This document shows positions 44,912 to 53,564 of a stretch of DNA of 64,000 nucleotides, one piece after another (the first letter of the stretch is position 1; each line of letters opens with the position of its first letter). The position numbers were made by a program, and so were the translations under genes. Source of the stretch: Hymenobacter polaris (lineage in GTDB: Bacteria > Bacteroidota > Bacteroidia > Cytophagales > Hymenobacteraceae); the NCBI RefSeq assembly GCF_012927305.1, contig NZ_JABBGH010000001.1, positions 1,240,001-1,304,000 on the forward strand, in the 5' to 3' direction. The notes beneath the pieces were generated by a model, which saw only the letters and a list, made by a program, of their open reading frames with translations, was not told the DNA's origin and searched no databases.

Positions 44912-45790
44912 ATGCCCGCTACCCTCACCATCGCGCCGCACTCAACCCATCCGCTCACCGCCAACCGCCTGGGCTACGGCACCATGCGGCTGACGGGCCC
45001 CCAGGTTTGGGGCGAGCCTGCTGACCGCCCGCAGGCGCTCGAAATTCTGAAAACCGCCGTGGCCAGCGGAGTTAATTTCTTCGACACGGCCGACTACTAC
45101 GGCGACGACGTGACCAACCGCCTGCTGGTGGAGGCCCTGTATCCTTACCCGCCGGACTTGGTTATCTGCACCAAAGTAGGTGCCACCCGCCGGCCCGATG
45201 CCAGCTGAGTGCCCTTCAATACGCCCGAAAACCTGCGCACCAGCATCGAAAACAATTTGCGCACGCTCCGGCAGGAGCAGGTGCAGCTTGTGCACCTGCG
45301 GCTGATGGGCGGCCGGGGCGGCGTGCCGCTCGCCGAGCAGCTGGGCGCGATGTACGACATGCAGCGCGCAGGCAAAATCCAGCACGTGGGCGTGAGCAAC
45401 GTGACGCCCGAGGAGCTAACCCAGGCCCTGGCCCTAGGCGAAGTAGCCAGCGTAAAAAACATGTACGGCTACGCCCGGCGCACCACCCTGCGCGATGGCC
45501 ACGGCAAAACTCAGGGCGGCGAAGAGGTACTGCCCTTGTGTGAGCAGCACGGCATTCTGCTGGTGCCGTTTTTCTCGCTGGTGCACGGCCTGCCCAAGGC
45601 TGGCAATAAGCTGGCCGAGCTAGCCAAGCAGCGCGGCATCATCGAGGCGCAGCTCAACCTGGCCTGGCTGCTACACAAGTCGCCCCTGTTGCTACCCATT
45701 CCGGGCACGTCGTCGCTGGTGCACCTGCGCGAAAACCTGGCCGCCGCCACCATCGAGCTAAGCGCCGAGGAAATGGCTTTCCTAGGGTAG
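44912..45790 (+). pseudogene. Aldo/keto reductase gene with an in-frame TGA at a Trp position
   Basis: Read through, this is a 292-codon aldo/keto reductase: NRLGYGTMRLTGP, FFDTADYYGDD (catalytic Asp and Tyr), LVICTKVGATRRPDAS, then VPFNTPENLRTSIENNLRTL, VGVSNVTPEEL and LLPIPGTSSLVHLRENLAAA. A TGA at 45206-45208 stops it after RPDAS. Homologues often have DGSW here, so a TGG-to-TGA change is likely. The downstream half is intact and in the same frame. As with the Uma2 gene, it may be a recent pseudogene or a sequence error; a restart at the following GTG would lack the Asp/Tyr part. Confidence 0.82.
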
Positions 45791-46331
45791 CTCGCAATTA
45801 AAACGCGGCTGGCAGTGCGGCAAATTGCGGCGGCGCGTAATTAATTCAGCAAGTGGCTAATTCAGTTGCCAGCTCACCCATGCGCACCACGCGGCTTTCT
45901 GGTAGCTATCCTAATTATTTGCTACCTACTTAGGCATTTCACTAAGGCTATTTAATAAAATTGCGGCCAAGTAGTTTTAGCCAATTATAAATGTGGCGCG
46001 GGTGCCACAGGGCTATTTAGCAGCGAGCACAGTTTTTTAGCGAGCCGCTCAGCGCCAGTATTTTTTTAAGGTTTAAGGTTTTGGCGGCTTGGCTACCTCT
46101 TCGCCCTAGCGCTGCCCTACTGCTTTTGACAAGCCAGCTAGTATATACAGCCTACAGCAGCTAACTACCCCTTATAAATAGCCGGTTCGACTTATACCAG
46201 CTAACGCTACTAAGTTTTCAGCGGTAATTTTCATTTACAACAGCGGCACAATCTGCGTGCCGGCCTATCGGCAGTGCGGCGCCGGCTGCGTAGGCCGCCA
46301 TTGCGCGCCCAACGCGCCTAGGGCAATGGCC
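45791..46331. other. Spacer without a gene
   Basis: About 540 nt of relatively AT-rich sequence with scattered CTAG and AATTA words. I see no credible open frame, RNA gene or repeat arms. It ends at the terminator of the AT-hook gene. Confidence 0.45.
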
Positions 46332-46370
46332 AAAAAAAAGGCCCGACTAGCATAGTCGGGCCTTTTTTTA
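46332..46370. terminator. Strong terminator after the AT-hook protein gene
   Basis: Perfect hairpin AAAAAGGCCCGACTA / TAGTCGGGCCTTTTT with a 4-nt loop and A/T runs on both sides, so it can work in both directions. Confidence 0.85.
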
Positions 46371-46377
46371 CGTTCGG

Positions 46378-46653
46378 TTACTCGGCGGCTGATTTGCGGG
46401 GCCGACCGGGCTTTTTAGCAGTGGTGCCGTCGGCGCCATCCTCCTTGGGGGCGCGGGGCGTGCGGACTTTGCGCTCTTTGGGGGCCGCCACGTAGTCGTC
46501 GGCCATTACTTTCTCCATATCGCTCAAGGCGCCTTGGAGGTTTTCCACCGCGCTGGTTACTTTCTTAAGCGCGCGCTTTAAGTCGCCCTTTACCGCGTCG
46601 GCTTGCTGAGCCGTTTCCACTACTTTTTGGAATTCATCAAAATTTAAGGCCAT
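46378..46653 (-). CDS. Small AT-hook, coiled-coil protein
   Basis: A 91-residue protein with two parts. Residues 1-55 are helical with heptad-like leucines and charged residues (FDEFQKVVETAQQADAV, LKRALKKVTSAVENLQ), suggesting a short coiled coil. Residues 56-91 are basic with two AT-hook-like motifs, RTPRAPK and KKPGRPRKS, the second matching the GRP core. This suggests a DNA-binding, nucleoid-associated-like role; it is not a recognised family to me. A -7 element TACCTTTG lies 40 nt upstream. Confidence 0.75.
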   Translation of the reverse strand: MALNFDEFQKVVETAQQADAVKGDLKRALKKVTSAVENLQGALSDMEKVMADDYVAAPKERKVRTPRAPKEDGADGTTAKKPGRPRKSAAE

Positions 46654-46692
46654 TGTTCAGTTGGGCTAGTGCTGGGTGATTGTAGGTGCACG

Positions 46693-46700
46693 CAAAGGTA
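46693..46700 (-). promoter_or_regulatory. -7 element TACCTTTG before the AT-hook protein gene
   Basis: Exact TAnnTTTG match on the reverse strand, 40 nt before the ATG. Confidence 0.5.
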
Positions 46701-47134
46701 AAGGCGACTACTTATTAATTGCTACCGCCTCGCTGGTTATTTTAAGCGCTTCAGCGATTTTTTGCTTTATTTACCAATAAAGAAGATGAGTATTTTAGTT
46801 CCGCTAACAAGCAATAACTGAATTACTCTTATTTATTTACGGGCGCCTAGGCCGAGCAATAAAAGCCTGGCTACCCTAGGCCTGCTACGCGTAGAAATGT
46901 CGCTATATAAATACAAAAACGCCGCGAGCTACTCCCGTAAACTCGTCCGCTACCTTCAGCGCAGCCAGCTCTCAAACTGCTAGCTAGTGAGCAGCAATCC
47001 GCTGGCTTTTATTTAGCGCTCCGCCATGCAGCGGCTAATTTGGCAGGCTAGCGAACAACTGATTACTAGCTGGCTACCTAGCTATTGCCGCTTAACTTGC
47101 GCCCATCCTAAGCGGTAGCAACTCGCGCTATTTA
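46701..47134. other. Spacer without a gene
   Basis: Around 430 nt between two reverse-strand genes, with lowered GC from about 46715 to 46840. I checked both strands for open frames, tRNA-like loops and inverted repeats and saw nothing I can support. Confidence 0.45.
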
Positions 47135-48796
47135 TTACAAAGCGGGGCTCTGAAAACCCAGGTTGCGCAGCCCGGTTTTTATTTCGGGGCAGCTCATAAA
47201 TAATTGCCACAACAGGCCGCTGCGCGCATTTTCGAGCATCACTACCTGCGGGCCTTGGTCGATGGCCAGGTAGGAGTCGGCAAACCAAAGGCGCTGCAAA
47301 TTAAAGGCGTCTTTGAAGCCGTAGTCGCCCCACAGCTTGTCGCCGAGGGTGTAGTAAAAAAACCGGAGCGCGGGCAGGCAGCGGGTGGTATCGTAGGGCA
47401 CCGAGGCCACGGCGGCAGTGGGCGCGATGGTGCCATTGTCGGCGGTGGGCGAGTGGGCGGCGTAGCCGCCGGGGTCGTCGCTGGCGGTGAGGCCCCAGCA
47501 GGCGGCGCTGTAGCCGGCGTAGCGGCCGGGGTTGGCCACGCAGTAGGCCTGGTTGAGGCGCACGTGGGCCGTGACCTGGGTTTGGTAGTTGGCGTAGGTA
47601 TCGGTGAGGCCGCGCGGGTCGATGCCCAGAAACGAGTAGTGCGCGAAGAACAGCGGCCCGCCGCCGGCCTCGCCCAGGGGCAGCGGCACGCCGTAGTACG
47701 CCTGGCCGTTGGCGATGGCGCCGGCGCGGGCCCAGCCCTGGTCGTACACCACCCTAGGGATGGCGCGGGCCGGCACGCGCGCGGCGGCGGCCAGCGCGTA
47801 CACTATCAGGGCCTCGTTCCAGCCCTGGATGGGCTGGTTGATGGCAAACTGGTAGGTGGGGCTCCAGTGCCAGGTGAGCACGTTCTGGCCCGGCTGCCGA
47901 AACCAGGCCCAGTCTACGCCGTCCCAGAGCTGATTGATGGCCGTGCGCAGGGCGGTTTCGTTGGCGTCGGCGCCGCTGAAGTACTGGCGGGCGCACAGCA
48001 GGCCTTGCAGCAGCAGGGCGGTTTCGACCAGGTCGGCGCCGTCGTCCTTGGCGCTGAAGGGGATGGTGGCGCCGGTGGCGCCGTTGAGCCAGTGGGCGTA
48101 GGCGCCGTGGTAGGCGGTGGCGCGGGTGAGGTAAAAGCCGACGATGAGCGCCACGCGGGCCCTGGCCTGCTCGCGGGTGATGAAGCCGCGGTTGGCGGCG
48201 GCCAGCATGGCCATCACCCCGAAGCCGGTGCCGCCCGTCGTCACCACGTCGCCCGAGGTGTTGCGCTCGCGGGCCAGGCCGCTCACGGGGTGACCAAACT
48301 CCCAGAAGTACCGAAACGTTTGGCGCTGCACCAGGTCGAGCAGCGCCGGGGTGCTGAGGCGCGCAAACTTGGCTGTGCTGTCGATGCCCGTCGAGAAGCT
48401 GACCACCGCCGACTGGCCTAGGGGCTGGCCGGCCGCGCTTTGCAGCGAGCTGGTGACGGTGAGGGTATAGCGGCTGAGGCCGGGCAGCGCCGCGGCGGAG
48501 CGCACCAGCAGGGTGGTGTCGTTGGGCAGGCTGGCCGCGTAGGCCAAGGCCCCACCCGCGCCGGCCTGCAGGCTGATGGCGCGGTTTAAATCCTGCCCGC
48601 GCAGCAGGGGCGCGCTGAAGGTGAAGGTGAGCTGCGGCGTGCGCGGCACCGCGCTGAAGCTGGTGCCCGCGGCCCCGTTGAGGCGGCTGGTGCGCAGGCT
48701 AAACGGGGCGGGGGTGGGCGTTTCGGGGGTGCGCTGGCAGGCGCCCAGCCCAGCCGCGGCCGCCACTACCCCGCCCAGCAGGAAAAGGCGAATCAT
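47135..48796 (-). CDS. Glucoamylase-family lipoprotein (PF10091 type)
   Basis: A 553-residue lipoprotein: signal MIRLFLLGGVVAAAAGLGAC with the lipobox Cys at residue 20. An Ig-like Big domain (about 33-140) is followed by an alpha/alpha-barrel glucoamylase-like domain (about 150-550). The latter shows LVQRQTFRYFWEFGHP, the GGTGFGVMAM segment, LVETALLLQGLLCARQYF and NGTIAPTAAVASVPYD, all typical of the family. It is probably anchored in the outer membrane and acts on glucans. It is divergent from the methyltransferase gene. Confidence 0.88.
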   Translation of the reverse strand: MIRLFLLGGVVAAAAGLGACQRTPETPTPAPFSLRTSRLNGAAGTSFSAVPRTPQLTFTFSAPLLRGQDLNRAISLQAGAGGALAYAASLPNDTTLLVRSAAALPGLSRYTLTVTSSLQSAAGQPLGQSAVVSFSTGIDSTAKFARLSTPALLDLVQRQTFRYFWEFGHPVSGLARERNTSGDVVTTGGTGFGVMAMLAAANRGFITREQARARVALIVGFYLTRATAYHGAYAHWLNGATGATIPFSAKDDGADLVETALLLQGLLCARQYFSGADANETALRTAINQLWDGVDWAWFRQPGQNVLTWHWSPTYQFAINQPIQGWNEALIVYALAAAARVPARAIPRVVYDQGWARAGAIANGQAYYGVPLPLGEAGGGPLFFAHYSFLGIDPRGLTDTYANYQTQVTAHVRLNQAYCVANPGRYAGYSAACWGLTASDDPGGYAAHSPTADNGTIAPTAAVASVPYDTTRCLPALRFFYYTLGDKLWGDYGFKDAFNLQRLWFADSYLAIDQGPQVVMLENARSGLLWQLFMSCPEIKTGLRNLGFQSPAL

Positions 48797-48883
48797 GCCC
48801 GAAGCTACGACGGCCAGCTAGCCGGGTTGGCGCGGGGCCGGGGCCCTAGGGCCGCCAGCCCGAGTAACCTGGTCAGCCAGGCG

Positions 48884-48891
48884 CTATCTTT
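48884..48891 (+). promoter_or_regulatory. -7 element TATCTTTG before the methyltransferase gene
   Basis: Exact TAnnTTTG match, 21 nt before the ATG. Confidence 0.5.
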
Positions 48892-48911
48892 GGCCATCAG
48901 CTCATTACCTT

Positions 48912-49634
48912 ATGAATAACTTTTACGTCGCCAGCCCCACTTACCACACGCGGCGCGGCCGCCGGCTGCTGCAGCTGCTCAATGCCGGCCTGCGGCGGCT
49001 GCGCACGGGGCACTACGCGCAGCCGCTGCCCCACCCCGTGGTGGACATGAGCACGCTGGAGCAGCGCATCAACTACTTCCACCTGCTCGACGCGGTGCTG
49101 GCCTACCAGGTGCCCGGCGAGGTGGTGGAGCTGGGCTGCTTCACGGGGCAGTGCGCCCAGCTTTTCCAGCAGGTGCTCGCGCAGCGTGGCAGCGCCAAGC
49201 AGCTGCACCTCTACGACAGCTTCGAGGTGAGCTTCACCCTCACGAAGCCCATTGAGCAAGTGCTGCACCGCAATTTTGCGCGGGCCGGCCTGCCGCAGCC
49301 GGTGCTGCACAAGGGCTACTTCGAGCAGACGGTGCCGGCCGAGCTGCCCGCCCAGATAGCCTTTGCGCACATCGACTGCGGCTTTGGCAACGATAAGCTG
49401 GCCCACAAGGCGGTGGTGCTGCACTGCCTGCGGGCGCTGTACCCGCGCCTGAGCCCCGGCGCCGTGTGCGTGCTCATGGACTACCAGCGGCCGCCCTTCC
49501 TGCCCGAGAGCTACGGCGAGATAAACCCCGGCGTGCTGCTGGCGGGCGAGGAGTTTCTGGCCGACAAGCCCGAGCAGATGGTGGAGCTGTATGGCAACCA
49601 GTACGCGCACGGCTTCTTCCGCAAGCTGGCCTAG
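48912..49634 (+). CDS. TylF/MycF-like class I SAM-dependent methyltransferase
   Basis: A 240-residue methyltransferase. The SAM-binding motif is VVELGCFTGQCAQLFQ (about 76-91), followed by LHLYDSFE (acidic strand-2 residue), IAFAHIDCGFGND (about 153-165) and ALYPRLSPGAVCVLMDY (about 178-194). This is the TylF/MycF-like group, which O-methylates sugars or similar molecules. The start gives MNNFYVASPTYHTR. Its stop overlaps the first of three tandem CCTAGG-containing units. It stands alone. Confidence 0.8.
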   Translation: MNNFYVASPTYHTRRGRRLLQLLNAGLRRLRTGHYAQPLPHPVVDMSTLEQRINYFHLLDAVLAYQVPGEVVELGCFTGQCAQLFQQVLAQRGSAKQLHLYDSFEVSFTLTKPIEQVLHRNFARAGLPQPVLHKGYFEQTVPAELPAQIAFAHIDCGFGNDKLAHKAVVLHCLRALYPRLSPGAVCVLMDYQRPPFLPESYGEINPGVLLAGEEFLADKPEQMVELYGNQYAHGFFRKLA

Positions 49635-49951
49635 GACCTAGGACCTAGGGCTGGCCGCTGGCCAAAACCCTAGCTTCGCCGGCGACAGCTAGCTTGGGAA
49701 GCCAGCCCGGCCCCCAGGCGCCCGGCCGCGCTGGCGTATTGATTGCCAGCTTCTGGCATCTCCGGGCAAAAGGGGTGCTACGAAATGCCAGGCGAGGTGG
49801 CCGAGGAAGGTTGAAAGTCGAACCCGGTTTATTTTGCCGGCGCCGCGCCGCTGCACTAGCAAAATAAACCGGGTGCGGCGGCAGGCGGCGGGCTTAGCGC
49901 TCCGGTTTTTCACCAGCACCTACCCAGCGCGGGCCTGGCCGCGCCAATGCC
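49635..49951. other. Spacer with tandem CCTAGG units and a perfect hairpin
   Basis: Right after the methyltransferase stop, the 7-nt unit ACCTAGG is repeated in tandem (overlapping the stop and up to about 49650). A perfect 16-bp inverted repeat (ACCCGGTTTATTTTGC and its complement) lies at 49822-49837 and 49859-49874. No T run follows, so it is not a standard terminator. No gene is seen. Confidence 0.55.
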
Positions 49952-50521
49952 ATGTCCCTTCCCGCTCCTTTCGTGACGCTGGCTGCTACCGAGCAGGACC
50001 TGGCCGGCATCCTGGCTTTGCAGGCGCAAAACCTACCCGGCGCAGTGCCCGCCGAAACCCAAGCGCGTGAAGGCTTCCTGACCCTGCGCTACACCCTAGG
50101 CCAGTTGCAGCTCATGCACGCGGCGGCGCCGAGCGTGGTGGCCCGCGTGGGCACCCGCATCGTGGGCTACGCCCTGGCGGCCGTGCCGGTCGTGCGGCCC
50201 CAGGTGCCGCAGCTGGAAAGCCTGTTTGCCCTGGCCGAAACCATTCCCTACCGGGGCCGGCCCCTGGCTGCGCAGGCGTACTACCTCATGGGGCAGGTGT
50301 GCGTGGCCGCCGGCTTTCGGGGCCTAGGCCTCTTCGACCAGCTTTACCACTGCCACCGGGCCACGTACGGCCCGCAGTACCAGGTGCTGGTAACCGACAT
50401 TGCGGCCCGCAATACCCGCTCGCTGCGGGCGCACGAGCGGGTGGGCTTCCAGCCCCTCACCCGGTTTCACGAGCCGGCTACAAGCCAGGAATGGGTGGTG
50501 GTGGCGTGGGACTGGCGCTGA
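49952..50521 (+). CDS. GNAT-family N-acetyltransferase
   Basis: A 189-residue acetyltransferase. The GNAT core shows VGYALAAVPVV (strand), YYLMGQVCVAAGFRGLGLFDQLY (about 110-132, with the acetyl-CoA-binding QVCVAAGFRGLG in place of the usual Q/RxxGxG/A), and RNTRSLRAHERVGFQPL near 150-166. It is cytoplasmic and its substrate is unknown. The ATG giving MSLPAPFVTLAATEQD is used. It is followed after 94 nt by the DUF1624 gene. Confidence 0.88.
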   Translation: MSLPAPFVTLAATEQDLAGILALQAQNLPGAVPAETQAREGFLTLRYTLGQLQLMHAAAPSVVARVGTRIVGYALAAVPVVRPQVPQLESLFALAETIPYRGRPLAAQAYYLMGQVCVAAGFRGLGLFDQLYHCHRATYGPQYQVLVTDIAARNTRSLRAHERVGFQPLTRFHEPATSQEWVVVAWDWR

Positions 50522-50615
50522 CCGGGCCGCGGGCCGCCGCTTGCGGGCCCGCCCCTCGCGGTGCAGTCCGAAAAGAGTATCTTCCCCGGTCTTTCCCTAA
50601 ACCCCTGCCCTGCTC

Positions 50616-51806
50616 ATGACTCCCCAACAGCCCGCTCCCGCTGCTTTGGCGCGTCGCCGCGCGGCGACGCCCCGCGTGCAGGCGATTGATATTGTGCGGG
50701 GCCTGGCGATGGTGGTGATGGCGCTCGACCATACCCGCGACTACTGGAGCGCCACCCCTGTGCGGCCCGAAGACGTGGCCCACGCCCCGGCCTTGCTGTT
50801 TCTTACGCGCTGGGTCACGCATTTCTGCGCGCCGGCGTTCGTGTTTTTGTCGGGTAGCAGCATCTATTTGTACGAGCAGAAGCGGCAGGACCGGGCGGCG
50901 GTCAGTGGCTTTTTGCTGACGCGGGGCGCGTGGCTGATTTTGGCGGAAACGGGGCTGCTTACCTTCCTCCTCGGCTGGGGCTACGACCTGACCTTGCTGC
51001 TGGTTATCTGGGTAATTGGGGCGAGCATGGTGCTGCTGGCGGGCCTGCGGTGGCTGCCCCGCTGGCTGCTGGTGGGGCTGGCCTTCGTCATCCTAGCCGG
51101 GCACAACCTGGTGCCGGACGGTGAGCCCGTGACGGCGGCCAATGCCGGGTGGGCGCTGCTGTACCACACGCCCTTCGTGCTGCCGGTGCGGGGGCACCCG
51201 GTGCTGGTGGGGTACTCCCTAGGGCCGTGGCTGGGGGTAATGCTGGCCGGCTACCTGGTGGGGCCGTGGTTTCGGCTGCCGCTGCCCCAGCGCACGCGGC
51301 GGCTGCGCGGGGCCGGGGCCGGGCTACTGGGGCTATTTTTGGTGCTGCGCGCCACCAACTGGTACGGCGACCCTTCGCCCTGGAGCATACAGCCGCAGGG
51401 CTTGCTGCACACGGTGCTGTCGTTTGTCAACGTGACGAAATCGCCGCCCTCGCTGCTCTTTTTAAGCCTCACTATCGGGGTGGCCCTGCTGCTGCTCAGC
51501 TGGGTCGAAACGGCTACTGGCTGGCTCAGCCGGGTGCTGCGCACGTTTGGGCAGGTACCGTTTTTCTACTACCTGCTGCACTTTTCGCTCCTCAGCGGCG
51601 CGGCCTGGGTTTGGACGACGCTGGCCTTTGGCCGGGCCGTAAACCTGGGGTTTGTGCCGGCCAGCGCGTGGCCGCCCGCCTACGCGCCCAGCCTGGGGCG
51701 GGCCTACCTGGTGTGGGCGCTGCTGGTGCTGGTCCTGTACTGGCCGTGCCGCTGGTACCAGCGCTTCAAGCAGCAGCACACCTACTGGTGGCTGTCGTAC
51801 TTGTAG
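50616..51806 (+). CDS. DUF1624/HGSNAT-like membrane acyltransferase
   Basis: A 396-residue membrane protein with about ten hydrophobic helices. The N-terminal motif RVQAIDIVRGLAMVVMALDHTRDY (about 20-43, read in parts) is typical of the heparan-alpha-glucosaminide N-acetyltransferase-like DUF1624 family, with the conserved DH pair. FCAPAFVFLSGSSIYLYEQ follows. The C-terminus ends WYQRFKQQHTYWWLSYL. Members transfer acyl groups across the membrane to sugars or act as uncharacterised transporters. The substrate is unknown; it may belong with surface-polysaccharide modification. Confidence 0.88.
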   Translation: MTPQQPAPAALARRRAATPRVQAIDIVRGLAMVVMALDHTRDYWSATPVRPEDVAHAPALLFLTRWVTHFCAPAFVFLSGSSIYLYEQKRQDRAAVSGFLLTRGAWLILAETGLLTFLLGWGYDLTLLLVIWVIGASMVLLAGLRWLPRWLLVGLAFVILAGHNLVPDGEPVTAANAGWALLYHTPFVLPVRGHPVLVGYSLGPWLGVMLAGYLVGPWFRLPLPQRTRRLRGAGAGLLGLFLVLRATNWYGDPSPWSIQPQGLLHTVLSFVNVTKSPPSLLFLSLTIGVALLLLSWVETATGWLSRVLRTFGQVPFFYYLLHFSLLSGAAWVWTTLAFGRAVNLGFVPASAWPPAYAPSLGRAYLVWALLVLVLYWPCRWYQRFKQQHTYWWLSYL

Positions 51807-51996
51807 GCGAGCCGCGCGCCGAAAGTGGGCGGCTAGCTACCGACGTTCCGTTGCCAGTAGCTGTTTGCCAAGGCGCGCCGAGAGCCGAGCTAGCCGGCGC
51901 CGCATCTTTAAAACAGGCCCCTGCGTACGACTGCCGAAAAGCCAGGGGGCGGGTTATTCGGGCGCCCGCAACCTTCCCGCCGCCTCCCGTACTCCC

Positions 51997-52004
51997 TATT
52001 TTTG
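51997..52004 (+). promoter_or_regulatory. -7 element TATTTTTG before the OmpA-family gene
   Basis: Exact TAnnTTTG match, 85 nt before the ATG. Confidence 0.45.
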
Positions 52005-52088
52005 GGATGCCTGCCCGCGCCGGCCCATTGCGTACTTCGCGTTACGGCAACCTCCTGGCCGGGGTACGGGCAGGGCTATTTTCGCCGC

Positions 52089-53231
52089 ATGAAAACACTT
52101 CGTAACCACTACTGGCTGGCAGCCCTGCTCCTGCTGCTCGGCAGCCGGGGGGCCCGCGCCCAAAGCCTGGCCGGCACCTGGCAGGGCGTAGAAGACGCCG
52201 AAGCCGCCCGCTACTACCCGGCCGTGCTGCGGCTGCAGCGCGGGCAGGGCGAGCGCTTGTTTGGCATTTTGTACCAGGAAGTAGGCCAGCGGCCCGGCAT
52301 CACGGTCACGTTTGAGATGGAGGGCGCGCGCACGGCCACGGGTTTCAAGCTCAACCACGGGCGCAAGCTCGACGAAACCGGCGCCTCGCCTTTCAGCTAC
52401 TGGTGCGAGGGCAGCATCAGCTTCACCTACGATGCGGCGCAGGAAAAGCTCACCGGCCGCGCCGCCTATGACCCCACCGGCGACTGCGACACCGGCGAAT
52501 TCATCTTTTACCGCGTCAAGCTCAAGTCGGCCCCTAGGGTCAAGGCCGGAGCGCTGAGCACGCTGCGCGTATCGGGCCGCGACGTGCGCTGGTACCTCGA
52601 CGCGGCGCACAAGCAGCTGGTGGCCACCGGCAATACCTACGCCACCCGGCTCGCCAAAACCACCACCTTCTACATCACCCAGGGCTTCTACCCCTCGGCC
52701 CAGAGCCAAGCCGTGCCCATCACGGTGCAAACCACCGGCACGGCCCAGGTGCCGCCCGTGGCCGCGCGGCCCACCCCGCGCCCCGCCACGCCAGCGCCGG
52801 CCCCCAAGCCAGCACCTACCCCGGCCCCGCGGCCCGCGCCCGATACGGCCCGCCAGCGCCCGGCGGTCGGCGCCCCGGCGCCCCCCATCCTGGTGCCCGC
52901 GGGCCCGGCGCCGCTGGTGCTGCCCACGGTACTTTTCAAGCAAGCCACCGCCACGCTGCTGCCCACTAGCCACGCGGCGCTCGATAAGCTGGCCGCCGAA
53001 CTGCAGGCCCAGCCCCAGGTGCGCCTGCGCATCGTGGGCCACACCGACCGCCTGGGCGAGTCCGACAAAAACCAGGTACTGAGCGAGCAGCGCGCCGCCG
53101 CCGTCAAGGCCTACTTGGTGAAAGCCGGCGTGGCGCCTGAGCGCCTCGAAACCGCTGGCTACGGCGACACCCGCCTGCTCTACCCCTCGCCCGACGCCCG
53201 CAACCGCCGCGTGGAAGTCGAGCGCCTGTAA
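52089..53231 (+). CDS. OmpA-family protein with N-terminal lipocalin-like region
   Basis: A 380-residue exported protein: signal peptide (MKTLRNHYWLAALLLLLG, cleaved near ARAQ), a beta-rich domain (about 25-215) with LAGTWQGVEDAEAARYYPAV, a proline/alanine linker (about 222-270), and a C-terminal OmpA peptidoglycan-binding domain (about 275-380) with LFKQATATLLPTSHAALDKL and IVGHTDRLGESDKN, ending RNRRVEVERL. It would tether the outer membrane to peptidoglycan. The upstream in-frame codons are rejected because they overlap the promoter region. Confidence 0.87.
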   Translation: MKTLRNHYWLAALLLLLGSRGARAQSLAGTWQGVEDAEAARYYPAVLRLQRGQGERLFGILYQEVGQRPGITVTFEMEGARTATGFKLNHGRKLDETGASPFSYWCEGSISFTYDAAQEKLTGRAAYDPTGDCDTGEFIFYRVKLKSAPRVKAGALSTLRVSGRDVRWYLDAAHKQLVATGNTYATRLAKTTTFYITQGFYPSAQSQAVPITVQTTGTAQVPPVAARPTPRPATPAPAPKPAPTPAPRPAPDTARQRPAVGAPAPPILVPAGPAPLVLPTVLFKQATATLLPTSHAALDKLAAELQAQPQVRLRIVGHTDRLGESDKNQVLSEQRAAAVKAYLVKAGVAPERLETAGYGDTRLLYPSPDARNRRVEVERL

Positions 53232-53564
53232 CCACCACTCCCCATTTGCCTGCCCTAGGGGTTGGCTGCTACCACTGGGTAGCAGCCAACCCCTATCTTG
53301 CATTATGGCACGTAATCAGTACTTTATATCAGTATAATAACCAGCTTATTTTAGCTAATTCTTATAATTCAGTTAAAGCCCGTCGGGCGGCGTTGCCTCG
53401 GGGCAGCTAGGAGCGGCGGGCCCGCGGAGCCAGCGGCAGCTTTGTCGGGGCACGTGGGCAGCGGCGCCGCGGCGCCTGGCGGCCAGCGCGGGGCCTAGGC
53501 CACCAAGGCCGACTCAAGGGGCACCTGCTTGGCTGGCGGACTTAGGCGGGACAAGTAGCAACTC
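53232..53564. other. Spacer with a perfect hairpin
   Basis: A perfect 17-bp inverted repeat (AGGGGTTGGCTGCTACC and its complement) lies at 53257-53273 and 53278-53294, 25 nt after the OmpA-family stop. It is terminator-like in shape, but its tail is not a T run. The remainder, GC-rich from about 53385, shows no gene. Confidence 0.55.

Noticed and set aside
47204..48421. 405-codon forward frame opposite the glucoamylase-like gene
   Set aside because: Extremely Gly/Ala/Val-rich, no motif, antisense to a well supported lipoprotein gene.
51996..53303. 435-codon reverse frame opposite the OmpA-family gene
   Set aside because: Shadow frame; the forward strand shows signal peptide, linker and OmpA motif.
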